Shown piece after piece: positions 49,101 to 57,164 of a stretch of 64,000 nt of DNA. The DNA lies in the NCBI RefSeq assembly GCF_900107155.1, contig NZ_FNOX01000008.1, positions 214,389-278,388 of the forward strand. Direction: 5' to 3'. Numbering within the stretch: position 1 is the stretch's first letter; every line of letters starts with the position of its first letter. Source of the DNA: Pseudomonas salomonii. Lineage in GTDB: Bacteria; Pseudomonadota; Gammaproteobacteria; Pseudomonadales; Pseudomonadaceae. The notes beneath the pieces were generated by a model, which saw only the letters and a list, made by a program, of their open reading frames with translations, did not search any database and had not been told where the DNA came from. Position numbers and translations under genes: made by a program.

Positions 49101-51539
49101 ATGATGAATGTAGACCTGCAACAACTGATCCGGACCTTGACGCCTCAGACGCGCCTTGACCTGGCGCGGTCCGCCGAGCGTTGTGTAACGCGTGGCGGCA
49201 AGGAAGTGTTGGTTGAGGACCTGCTGCTGACGCTGCTGGAACATGCCGAGGGGCCTTTGGTAAAGGCGCTGGCGGATGCCGAAATTGCTCCAGGTGAGCT
49301 TCAGGCCCTGTTACTGCTCAAAGGCGAACAAAGTGCATCGCGCAGCCCGGTGTTTGCCCCGGCACTCGTGCAATGGTTGCAACAAGCGTTAATGGTTGCC
49401 CACCTGGAGTTGGGGCAGGTTGAGGTCGGCGCCGGTGCTTTATTGCTGGCACTTCTGCGTCATCCGCTGCAACACGCGGGCAGTGCTTATCAGCCGTTAT
49501 TGAGCCGCTTGGACGCGCAACGCGTGCGTGATTTTTTGTTGAGCCGGGGCTGCGAAACCGCGCCGTTGCGACAAGGCGAGTCACTGCTGGAGCGCTTTAC
49601 CCATGACCTGACGCATCAGGCGCGTGAAGGGCGGATCGACCCGGTCCTGTGTCGTGACGCGCAGGTCCGTCAATTGATCGATATCCTTGTGCGTCGGCGC
49701 AAGAACAACCCGATTCTGGTGGGAGACGCGGGCGTGGGTAAGACCGCCATCGTCGAAGGGCTCGCATTGCGAGTGGTTGCCTCACAGGTGCCCGAGCCAC
49801 TCAAGGGCGTACGCATACTGACCTTGGACATGGGCTTGTTGCAGGCCGGCGCCAGCATCAAGGGCGAGTTCGAACGGCGGCTCAAAGGTGTGATCGACGA
49901 GGTTAACGCCTCTCCACAGGCCGTGATCCTGTTTATTGACGAGGCACATACCCTGGTGGGTGCCGGCGGGCAGGTGGGTGGAGGCGATGCCGCCAATTTG
50001 CTCAAGCCCGCCCTGGCGCGCGGTCAATTGCGCACCATCGCCGCCACGACCTGGTCCGAGTACAAAAAATACATCGAAAAAGACCCGGCATTGGCACGGC
50101 GCTTCCAGCCGGTAAAAGTCGACGAGCCAAGTGTGGCGGCGGCGGTCTCCATTTTGCGCGGGTTGGTGCCGGTGTATGAAGCCAGCCATGGCGTCTATAT
50201 ACGTGACGACGCGGTGGTGGCAGCAGCACAACTGAGCGCTCGTTACCTGGCAGGGCGACAGTTGCCGGACAAAGCCGTCGACGTACTGGATACCGCCTGT
50301 GCGCAAGTGCGTATCCGCCTGACGACGGCGCCTGAGGCGTTGCAGCAGCTGTGCGCTGAATGGGCTGAGGGCACTCGCCAGCGTGTGGCGCTTGAGCGCG
50401 ATGTTGAAGCCGGCTTGCCCGTTGACCAACCGGCGTTGCAGGCACTGGCCCAGCGGCTGGACGCTCTCGAGCTTGAGCGCCAGCAAACCGAGCAGCGCTG
50501 GATGCAGCGTGAACAGCAGCAAGCCAGCCATGAAGTATGCCCACGGGTAGTCGCCCAGGTCATCAGCGGCTGGACCGGCATCCCGGTTGAGCAACTGGCC
50601 TTGGAGCACAGTGAGCGCGTCCTGGGTTTTGCCGACGCCCTGCGCGAGCGAATCATTGGGCAGGAACCGGCGGTGCAGGCGCTGGATCGTAACCTGCGAG
50701 CGGTGGCTGCGGGCCTCAATAATCCTGAGGCGCCGGTGGGCGTATTTTTGCTCGCCGGCCCGAGCGGGGTCGGCAAGACCGAGACGGCGCTGGCACTGGC
50801 GGACTTGCTGTACGGCGGTGAGCGGTTTGTGATCACGCTGAATATGTCGGAGTACCAGGAGCAACACTCGCTGTCCCGATTGATTGGTGCGCCTCCCGGT
50901 TACATTGGTTACGGCGAGGGCGGGGTGCTGACGGAGGCCGTGCGCCAGCGACCTTATTCGGTGGTGTTGCTCGATGAAATCGAGAAGGCCGACCCAGAGG
51001 TGCTGAGCCTGTTCTACCAGGTCTTTGACAAGGGTTTGGCCAATGACGGTGAAGGCCGCGAAATTGATTTTCGTAATACGTTGATCCTGATGACGTCCAA
51101 CCTGGGCAGCGATTGCATCAGCGCACTGTGCGCCGATGGCAGGCGACCTGACGCTGCGGCCCTGGAGGAAGTGATTCGCCCGGTATTGCGCGCTCACTTC
51201 AAGCCGGCTCTGCTCGCTCGCATGCGAGTCGTACCGTATTACCCACTCGCAGGCGAACGCTTACAGGACGTGGCAAGGCTCAAGCTGGCGCGCCTTGGCC
51301 AACGGTTGCAGGCGCGCGAACTGGTGTTCAGCTACAGCGCCGAACTGGTCACGCACATGGTCGAGCGTTGTATGCACCAGGACAGTGGGGCGCGTTATAT
51401 CGACCAGTGGATCGAGTCCCACCTGCTGCCGCCGATCGTTGATCGTCTGCTCGGTGCGATGGCCGTTGGCGAATCCCTCTCGGCCACCCACGCGACGCTC
51501 GATGGCAGCGGTGTGCCAGTGTGTGAGTTCAGCCCATGA
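49101..51539 (+). CDS. tssH: ClpV/TssH, T6SS sheath-disassembly AAA+ ATPase
   Basis: An 812-residue ClpB-like ATPase. The N-domain is residues about 1-150. First AAA+ domain: Walker A GDAGVGKTAIVEG near 208 and Walker B VILFIDEAHTLVGAG. Second: GPSGVGKTETALALADLLYG near 553 and SVVLLDEIEKADPEVL. The middle coiled coil is shorter than in ClpB, as expected for ClpV. It recycles contracted TssBC sheaths. ATG 49101 is best placed behind AGGGA; 49095 and 49104 are alternatives. It overlaps the activator gene by four bases. Confidence 0.95.
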   Translation: MMNVDLQQLIRTLTPQTRLDLARSAERCVTRGGKEVLVEDLLLTLLEHAEGPLVKALADAEIAPGELQALLLLKGEQSASRSPVFAPALVQWLQQALMVAHLELGQVEVGAGALLLALLRHPLQHAGSAYQPLLSRLDAQRVRDFLLSRGCETAPLRQGESLLERFTHDLTHQAREGRIDPVLCRDAQVRQLIDILVRRRKNNPILVGDAGVGKTAIVEGLALRVVASQVPEPLKGVRILTLDMGLLQAGASIKGEFERRLKGVIDEVNASPQAVILFIDEAHTLVGAGGQVGGGDAANLLKPALARGQLRTIAATTWSEYKKYIEKDPALARRFQPVKVDEPSVAAAVSILRGLVPVYEASHGVYIRDDAVVAAAQLSARYLAGRQLPDKAVDVLDTACAQVRIRLTTAPEALQQLCAEWAEGTRQRVALERDVEAGLPVDQPALQALAQRLDALELERQQTEQRWMQREQQQASHEVCPRVVAQVISGWTGIPVEQLALEHSERVLGFADALRERIIGQEPAVQALDRNLRAVAAGLNNPEAPVGVFLLAGPSGVGKTETALALADLLYGGERFVITLNMSEYQEQHSLSRLIGAPPGYIGYGEGGVLTEAVRQRPYSVVLLDEIEKADPEVLSLFYQVFDKGLANDGEGREIDFRNTLILMTSNLGSDCISALCADGRRPDAAALEEVIRPVLRAHFKPALLARMRVVPYYPLAGERLQDVARLKLARLGQRLQARELVFSYSAELVTHMVERCMHQDSGARYIDQWIESHLLPPIVDRLLGAMAVGESLSATHATLDGSGVPVCEFSP

Positions 51540-53056
51540 CGCACAGCCCGTTCAAGTCGTTGCCTGATTCGCCGGCCTACGTCGACCAACTGCTGGGCTG
51601 GTTTACCCGCCTGGGCTTCGAGCGCGAGGAGTCGAGGTTGGCAGACCTTTGCGTCACGGCCGCTGCGCAGTTGAGCCAGTGCGACCTGTGCCAACTGTAT
51701 GCACGGGATGAAACCACCGGCCAGCCGGGGCTGATCGCTCAGTATTTTCCCGACGGGGAACCCTCAGGCCAGCGTGGCGCAAGCGTAGATGTTCAGCACC
51801 AGCAGTTATTGCACTACGTCCTTGATCAGGGGCGTGAACTGACCATTGATCAACTGTGCAACAGCGCCTATGACAGCGGTTTTCTGCCCTTGGCGGCGCT
51901 GCCTTGGCACTCGCTGACCTGCCTGCCCTTGTTTAATCGGAGCAAGGCGGTGTGCGGCGTTCTGCTTTGCGCCAGCCTGCGCCCTGCGCAATTGCACGGC
52001 TACGCCGCTTCTTTGGGCCGATTGGGCAGCTTTGCCCTGGGCCAATCAACCCTGTTGCGGCTTGCCCAGCCCAGGCAAGTCCGGCTTGTTCCCCCGTGCG
52101 ATACACCCGTGACCGGCGCCTATGGCTTGATTGGCAACAGTGCCGCGATGGAGGCGACCTGCCACCTGATTGGCAAGGTTGTGCAGGCACCGTTTACCGT
52201 GCTGTTGCACGGAGAAACCGGCACGGGCAAGGAGGTGGTGGCGCGTGCGATTCACGCCGCCGGCCCGCGCAGCACGCGAGCGTTTGTGGTGCAAAACTGC
52301 GCAGCCTTCCCTGAGGGCTTGCTGGAGAGTGAGCTGTTCGGCTACCGCAAAGGCGCGTTCACCGGTGCGGAGCGTAACTATGCGGGGCTGTTTGACGCAG
52401 CCGATGGCGGCACACTGCTGCTGGATGAGATTGGCGATATGCCACTCTCCCTGCAGGCAAAGCTGCTGAGGGTTCTACAAGAAGGTGAAGTGCGCCCGTT
52501 GGGTGCCAATACCGCTCACAAGGTCGACGTGCGAATTATCGCCGCCACCCATCGCGACCTGCTGGCAATGGTCAGCCAGGGGACTTTTCGCGAAGACCTC
52601 TATTACCGATTGGCGCAGTTCCCTATCCAGTTACCGGCATTGCGTGAGCGCGACGGCGATGTGCTGCTGCTTGCCCGGCACTTTGCTGAAAAGGTCTGCG
52701 CGGCACTCGAAAAACCGGTGGTCAGCTGGTCCAGCGCGGCGCTTGATCAGCTCTCCAGCCATGCCTTCCCTGGCAATGTGCGTGAGCTCAAATGCCTGGT
52801 CGAACGGGCGGTGCTGCTGTGTGATGACGGGGTGATTTTACCTGCGCACCTGTCGCTGTCATCGGCGCCCGCAGGTGCAACCATCGAGGCCACCCTCCGT
52901 CAGCGCCTGGAGCGCGTGGAGCGGGTCTTTCTGATCGACTGCCTGCACAAGAACCGTGGCAATCGAACGCGCACTGCGCGTGAACTTGGGGTAGCGCGTC
53001 GCACGCTGCTGTACCGGCTTGCGCGGTTGAATATCCCCAATCGAGGGGAATGTTGA
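51536..53056 (+). CDS. sfa2: Sigma-54-dependent activator of the T6SS (Sfa-type)
   Basis: A 506-residue bacterial enhancer-binding protein. An N-terminal GAF-like domain (residues about 25-165) precedes the AAA+ domain with Walker A GETGTGKEVVARAIHAAGPR near 225, the sigma-54-contacting GAFTGA motif near 273, and DAADGGTLLLDEIGDMPLSL. A Fis-type helix-turn-helix ends the protein (NRTRTARELGVARRTLLYRL). Its position between clpV and the small lipoprotein equals sfa2 (PA1663) of P. aeruginosa. Its target promoters are not evident in this window. Confidence 0.9.
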   Translation: MTHSPFKSLPDSPAYVDQLLGWFTRLGFEREESRLADLCVTAAAQLSQCDLCQLYARDETTGQPGLIAQYFPDGEPSGQRGASVDVQHQQLLHYVLDQGRELTIDQLCNSAYDSGFLPLAALPWHSLTCLPLFNRSKAVCGVLLCASLRPAQLHGYAASLGRLGSFALGQSTLLRLAQPRQVRLVPPCDTPVTGAYGLIGNSAAMEATCHLIGKVVQAPFTVLLHGETGTGKEVVARAIHAAGPRSTRAFVVQNCAAFPEGLLESELFGYRKGAFTGAERNYAGLFDAADGGTLLLDEIGDMPLSLQAKLLRVLQEGEVRPLGANTAHKVDVRIIAATHRDLLAMVSQGTFREDLYYRLAQFPIQLPALRERDGDVLLLARHFAEKVCAALEKPVVSWSSAALDQLSSHAFPGNVRELKCLVERAVLLCDDGVILPAHLSLSSAPAGATIEATLRQRLERVERVFLIDCLHKNRGNRTRTARELGVARRTLLYRLARLNIPNRGEC

Positions 53057-53129
53057 ATGGCGTATTCACGCTGGCGTGCTCATGGGCTCTGCGCTTACCC
53101 GTTTGTCTTATCTACCTGGGAGAACCCCG

Positions 53130-53261
53130 ATGCCTGATCGTCCATGGCGAGCCGTGGTGCTTGTGTTGTGTTTGCTGAGCGGCTGCAGCGGCAATTACGT
53201 GTTTGATGATGCTGACTATCGTCCTTTGGGTGATCCCCAAGCGACCCGTCGCGGCCAATGA
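53130..53261 (+). CDS. Small T6SS-linked lipoprotein (orfX equivalent)
   Basis: A 43-residue protein starting at ATG 53130 behind GGGAGAA: MPDRPWRAVVLVLCLLSGCS with an LLSGC lipobox, the lipid cysteine at residue 19, and a short mature tail NYVFDDADYRPLGDPQATRR. It sits between the activator and fha, exactly where the P. aeruginosa H2 cluster has the uncharacterised orfX (PA1664). Conservation of position suggests a real component. Function unknown. Confidence 0.7.
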   Translation: MPDRPWRAVVLVLCLLSGCSGNYVFDDADYRPLGDPQATRRGQ

Positions 53262-53274
53262 GATGGAGCCTTTC

Positions 53275-54468
53275 ATGCAATTAGTGCTTGAGGTGTGTGA
53301 GGGCGGGGGCGATGAGCCGCCACCGCGCAAGGTGTTCGATGGGATGGGCGGCGTGGTCGGTCGTGGAGCCGGTTGCGACTGGATTATTCCTGACCCCAGT
53401 CGTTTGCTTTCCAGTCACCACGGGTTGATCGCTTACCGTGACGCGCGTTATTTCCTGACGGATATCAGCAGTAATGGTATCCGTGAGGTGGGCAGTGGCA
53501 AGTCGCTGCAAAAGGGGCAGGCGCGGCTGATCGTGGAGGGTGATGTTTTCCAGTTGGGGCCATTTGCTATCCGTGCGCGCTTGATTGAACGCGTGACGCC
53601 GCATCGTCAGCCATTATCCGCTGCGGGCGGGGTGATACCCGAGGATGCTTACCTGGGCCTGGACCCCGTTCAAGAATGGGATCGCCAGTCGATGCACGGG
53701 GCACCACCGTGCGAGCTGGACGCCTTGAACGACGTGCAAGAGGCACCGAGTGCCTGGATGTCGAGTGACTGCGTTGAGCGCGATTACCTGGCCTTACCCG
53801 CCCAGGCAGACGCTCCGGGAGAGAGGGTCGAGCCTGTCTTGCCTGATTCGCAGGCGCCGCAGACCGATGAAGCGTTCTGGACGCAGTTCGCCACAGCGTT
53901 GGGCGTCCGTGTGCAGACGCTTGATTGCGCTGGCCGCGAGGCGTTGGCGATTAGAGCTGCGGGCTTACTCAGGCACGTGATTGATGGGTTGCAACAGAAC
54001 CTGCGCACTCATGACGAATTGCACAGTGAATTGAGCCTGGACCCTAGCACCTTGATCAAACGTCCGAACGTGTTGAAGGACAACCTGGGCATTGACTCAG
54101 TGTTGGCGTCGCTGCTGGGCATGGGAGCGTTGGCGCAACCCGGCGCCGAAGCGGCCATTACGCAGGTGTACCGGCAAATGCAAGTGCATCAGGTCGCGCT
54201 GCTCGTTGCGTGCCGCACGGCGCTGCGCACCTCGCTGGCGACGTTTGCCCCCGGCCATTTGCAGGCCGGTTTTGCGCGCGATGACAAGCTGCCAAGGTTC
54301 TTTGCCGACAGGGCGCATTGGCGGGCCTACCAGCGCCACTATCAACGCTTGGTCGAAGCAGATGCATTGAACACGGGCCCGTTGCGCGGCGATTTTGCCA
54401 AGGCCTATGAGGAACAGGTACGCCTGGCCTCAGCCTTGTTTGCCACACCGTCAGGAGGATGCCCATGA
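53275..54468 (+). CDS. fha2: Fha/TagH, FHA-domain T6SS protein
   Basis: A 397-residue protein. The FHA domain spans residues about 5-100, with the phosphothreonine-binding residues in GRGAGCDWIIPDPSRLLSSH and DISSNGIREVGSG. A low-complexity linker follows, and the C-terminal region is the TagH-like domain (SLDPSTLIKRPNVLKDNLGI and GAEAAITQVYRQMQVHQVAL). It is the probable target of the Stk1 kinase encoded at the end of the operon. ATG 53275 follows GGAG; 53263 is an alternative. Confidence 0.88.
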   Translation: MQLVLEVCEGGGDEPPPRKVFDGMGGVVGRGAGCDWIIPDPSRLLSSHHGLIAYRDARYFLTDISSNGIREVGSGKSLQKGQARLIVEGDVFQLGPFAIRARLIERVTPHRQPLSAAGGVIPEDAYLGLDPVQEWDRQSMHGAPPCELDALNDVQEAPSAWMSSDCVERDYLALPAQADAPGERVEPVLPDSQAPQTDEAFWTQFATALGVRVQTLDCAGREALAIRAAGLLRHVIDGLQQNLRTHDELHSELSLDPSTLIKRPNVLKDNLGIDSVLASLLGMGALAQPGAEAAITQVYRQMQVHQVALLVACRTALRTSLATFAPGHLQAGFARDDKLPRFFADRAHWRAYQRHYQRLVEADALNTGPLRGDFAKAYEEQVRLASALFATPSGGCP

Positions 54469-54947
54469 CCCGTGTCGCGCTACCTCTTTTGGTCGTATTG
54501 ATGCTGCTGGGTGGTTGCACCAGCCTGTCACCCTTTTCCACAGTGACCAAGCTCGACCTGACGCTGGCCGCCAGTGACGAAGTGAATCCCGACCTGCATG
54601 GGCGCCCCTCTCCGGTGGTGGTGCAGCTGTTCGAACTCAAGCATCCAGTGGCATTCGAAAACGCGGATTTTTTCACGCTGTACGGGCATGCCGAGCAGGC
54701 ACTGCCCAAAGACTGGGTGAGCAGCGAGGAACTGGAGTTGCGCCCCGGCGAGCAGGTGGCCCTCAAGCTCAGGAGCGAACCGCAAAGCCGTTACGTGGGC
54801 ATCATCGCGGCATACCGTGATTTGCCCCATGTGCAATGGCGTTGGGTGCTGCCGCTGGCGCCACAGCAAGTGACGCGAGCGCACCTGGTGCTTGACCAGG
54901 CGGGCATCCGTGCTGGCGACCCGCTCGTCAGCGCCTTGGAGAATTAA
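54465..54947 (+). CDS. tssJ: TssJ, T6SS outer-membrane lipoprotein
   Basis: A 160-residue lipoprotein. The signal MTRVALPLLVVLMLLGGC places the lipid cysteine at residue 18. The mature transthyretin-like fold includes STVTKLDLTLAASDEVNPDL, RPSPVVVQLFELKHPVAFEN and PQSRYVGIIAAYRDLPHVQW. It anchors TssM to the outer membrane. The codon used is ATG 54465 behind AGGAGG; it overlaps the fha stop by four bases. Confidence 0.93.
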   Translation: MTRVALPLLVVLMLLGGCTSLSPFSTVTKLDLTLAASDEVNPDLHGRPSPVVVQLFELKHPVAFENADFFTLYGHAEQALPKDWVSSEELELRPGEQVALKLRSEPQSRYVGIIAAYRDLPHVQWRWVLPLAPQQVTRAHLVLDQAGIRAGDPLVSALEN

Positions 54948-54948
54948 G

Positions 54949-56277
54949 ATGCAGGTTCATAAAGTCATCTGGCAGGAAGGGATGTTGCTGCGCCCCCAGC
55001 ACTTGCAACACAACGACCGTTATTACCAGCACCAGCTCAACCGAACCCGCTTGCTGGGCAGTGATGCCTGGGGGTTCCTGAGCCTGGACATCGATCTGCA
55101 ATACCTGGGCCTTGGCAAGTTGGTGGTCAATCAAGCCAGTGGCGTTTTGCCGGACGGCAGTCTTTTCGAGTTGACCACCACCATGGCGCCACTGGTACTG
55201 GAGGTGCCGGCCAACGCGGGCAGGCAATCGGTGTACCTGGCGTTGCCGATGGCGATCGGCAATCAGGTTGAAACCCGCACGCAGGAGGCGCCGGATGTGC
55301 TGGCGCGCTACATCGCCTGTGACGTTGAAGTGGCGGACTCCAATGCGGGCCGGGACGCGCGTTGCCAGATCAGTTGCGCACGCCCGGATTTGCGCCTGTT
55401 GCTGGGCGAGCAGCCGGGTGATGAGGTCTACGTGAAGCTGAAGATTGCCCAGGTGCTGGAATGCTCTGCGCAAGAGGGGCTGCGGATGGAGCCTGATTTT
55501 GCCCCGACGTTTATTTATGTGCAGGGCTCGGGGTTTGTTTCGTCCTGCCTCAAAGAAGTGATCAGCCTGCTGGCCAGCCGGGGAGATGCGATTGCTGAGC
55601 GGATTGGCGGCAATGGCGCCACGGCGGGTGCGCAGATTGCCGACTTTCTGATGCTGCAACTGATCAATCGGGCCGAGCCGGTGTTGCGTCATTACCTGGC
55701 TCAGCCGCAAGTGCGTTCAGAGGCGTTGTTCCGCGAGATGCTGTCGATACTGGGCGAACTGGCGACGTTTGCCAGTGACAGCAAACGTGCCACCCAGCAG
55801 GTGCGCTACCTCCATGGCGACCAGGGCGCGAGTTTTCGTGGGTTGATGGCGGGGTTGCGCACGGTGCTGTCGATGGTCTTTGAGCAGCATGCCCTGGAGC
55901 TGGTGCTGCAACAACGCCAGTACGGGGTGATGGTCTGCCCGGTGGCCGATCTCAAGCTGTTGGGCAGCGCGACATTCATCCTGGCGGTCGCGGCTCAATG
56001 CGATTCGGAAGAACTGCGCCATCGTTTGCCGGCCCATCTAAAGGTCGGCCCCGTAGAGCGCATCCGTGAACTGGTCAACCTGCACCTGGCGGGCATCAAG
56101 GTCAAACCGCTGCCGGTCGCGCCACGCCAGATCCCGTTTCATGCCGGTAAAACCTATTTCATGCTCGAGCTCAGTGCCCGTGATATCGCGCAACTGGAGC
56201 AATCGGGTGGTTTTGCGTTCCATGTCGGCGGCGAGTTTAGCGAGTTGGAACTGACCTTCTGGGCTATCAGGAATTGA
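54949..56277 (+). CDS. tssK: TssK, T6SS baseplate-membrane complex connector
   Basis: A 442-residue TssK (PF05936). It begins MQVHKVIWQEGMLLRPQHLQ, the family signature, and contains DRYYQHQLNRTRLLGSDAWG and LKVGPVERIRELVNLHLAGI. TssK trimers attach the baseplate to the TssJLM membrane complex. ATG 54949 lies two bases after the tssJ stop region. It overlaps the open frame of tssL slightly. Confidence 0.95.
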   Translation: MQVHKVIWQEGMLLRPQHLQHNDRYYQHQLNRTRLLGSDAWGFLSLDIDLQYLGLGKLVVNQASGVLPDGSLFELTTTMAPLVLEVPANAGRQSVYLALPMAIGNQVETRTQEAPDVLARYIACDVEVADSNAGRDARCQISCARPDLRLLLGEQPGDEVYVKLKIAQVLECSAQEGLRMEPDFAPTFIYVQGSGFVSSCLKEVISLLASRGDAIAERIGGNGATAGAQIADFLMLQLINRAEPVLRHYLAQPQVRSEALFREMLSILGELATFASDSKRATQQVRYLHGDQGASFRGLMAGLRTVLSMVFEQHALELVLQQRQYGVMVCPVADLKLLGSATFILAVAAQCDSEELRHRLPAHLKVGPVERIRELVNLHLAGIKVKPLPVAPRQIPFHAGKTYFMLELSARDIAQLEQSGGFAFHVGGEFSELELTFWAIRN

Positions 56278-56282
56278 ACATC

Positions 56283-57149
56283 ATGAGCATGGACAGTGAA
56301 TACCCGCTGGATGAGAAAACCGTCTTGCTGGACCGTAATGGCCACGGCCCGGCACAGGGGCCGGTGACGGACTTCGTCTCGCCACCGCGTTTTGAACAGT
56401 TGGAAGACCGCATGGTGTACGCCGCCGCAGTACAGGGCGCGCAACGTTTCAACGTGGGCCTTAACCCGCTGGTGACAGCGGCCTGGGAACTGATGTCCGA
56501 GGTGCTTGAGCTCAAACTCAGCAGCGGCCGGGAGAACCTGCAAACGCTTAACGACCGCCTGGCCGCGAGCCTCACACGCTTTGAGGTCCGCGCCCAGCAT
56601 GAAGGCATGGAAAGTGCTCAGGTGATTGCTGCTCGTTATGTGCTGTGCAGCGTCGTTGATGAAGCGGTAGTGACCACGGCGTGGGGGAGCCGCAGTGACT
56701 GGTCGAAGATCAGTCTGCTGAGTCGTTTTCACAACGAAACCTTTGGCGGCGAAAAGTTTTTCCAGCTGTTGGAGCGACTGTCTCGCGACCCGGTAAAACA
56801 CTTGGCCATGCTGGAGCTGATGTACCTGTGCCTGTCGATGGGGTTTGAAGGCAAATACAGAGTCATGGAGCGCGGCGTGATCGAGCTTGAGGGCGTACGT
56901 GACGCGTTGTATCGCCAGATAAGGCATGTGCGTGGCGCCCCGGTTTCTGTGTCTGCCTGCGCCTCCCGACCCCAGCAGGCACGCCACAAGCGGCTGCGCA
57001 CGCTCTCCGCAACCGGGTGTGTGGTGCTGGGCGTGATCGCTTTGCTGGCGATGTATTCGACAACTGCCTGGGTACTGGGGCAGGAGCGAGCCCATGCATT
57101 GCAACCCTTTCAATCTTCGGCGCCGGAACTGACTCCGACGCCCTTGTAA
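56283..57149 (+). CDS. tssL: TssL (DotU/IcmH family), T6SS inner-membrane protein
   Basis: A 288-residue protein. The DotU domain covers residues about 40-225 (MVYAAAVQGAQRFNVGLNPL and VLCSVVDEAVVTTAWGSRSD, then RFHNETFGGEKFFQLLERLS). One C-terminal helix (GCVVLGVIALLAMYSTTAWV) anchors it. It lacks the peptidoglycan-binding OmpA domain of some TssL proteins. ATG 56283 is used; a TTG at 56274 lies within the tssK end. Confidence 0.92.
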   Translation: MSMDSEYPLDEKTVLLDRNGHGPAQGPVTDFVSPPRFEQLEDRMVYAAAVQGAQRFNVGLNPLVTAAWELMSEVLELKLSSGRENLQTLNDRLAASLTRFEVRAQHEGMESAQVIAARYVLCSVVDEAVVTTAWGSRSDWSKISLLSRFHNETFGGEKFFQLLERLSRDPVKHLAMLELMYLCLSMGFEGKYRVMERGVIELEGVRDALYRQIRHVRGAPVSVSACASRPQQARHKRLRTLSATGCVVLGVIALLAMYSTTAWVLGQERAHALQPFQSSAPELTPTPL

Positions 57150-57164
57150 CGCCGGGAACATTCA

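Noticed and set aside
49782..51197. A 471-codon minus-strand frame opposite clpV
   Set aside because: The plus strand encodes an intact AAA+ ATPase with both Walker motifs. The antisense frame has no recognisable domain and biased composition.
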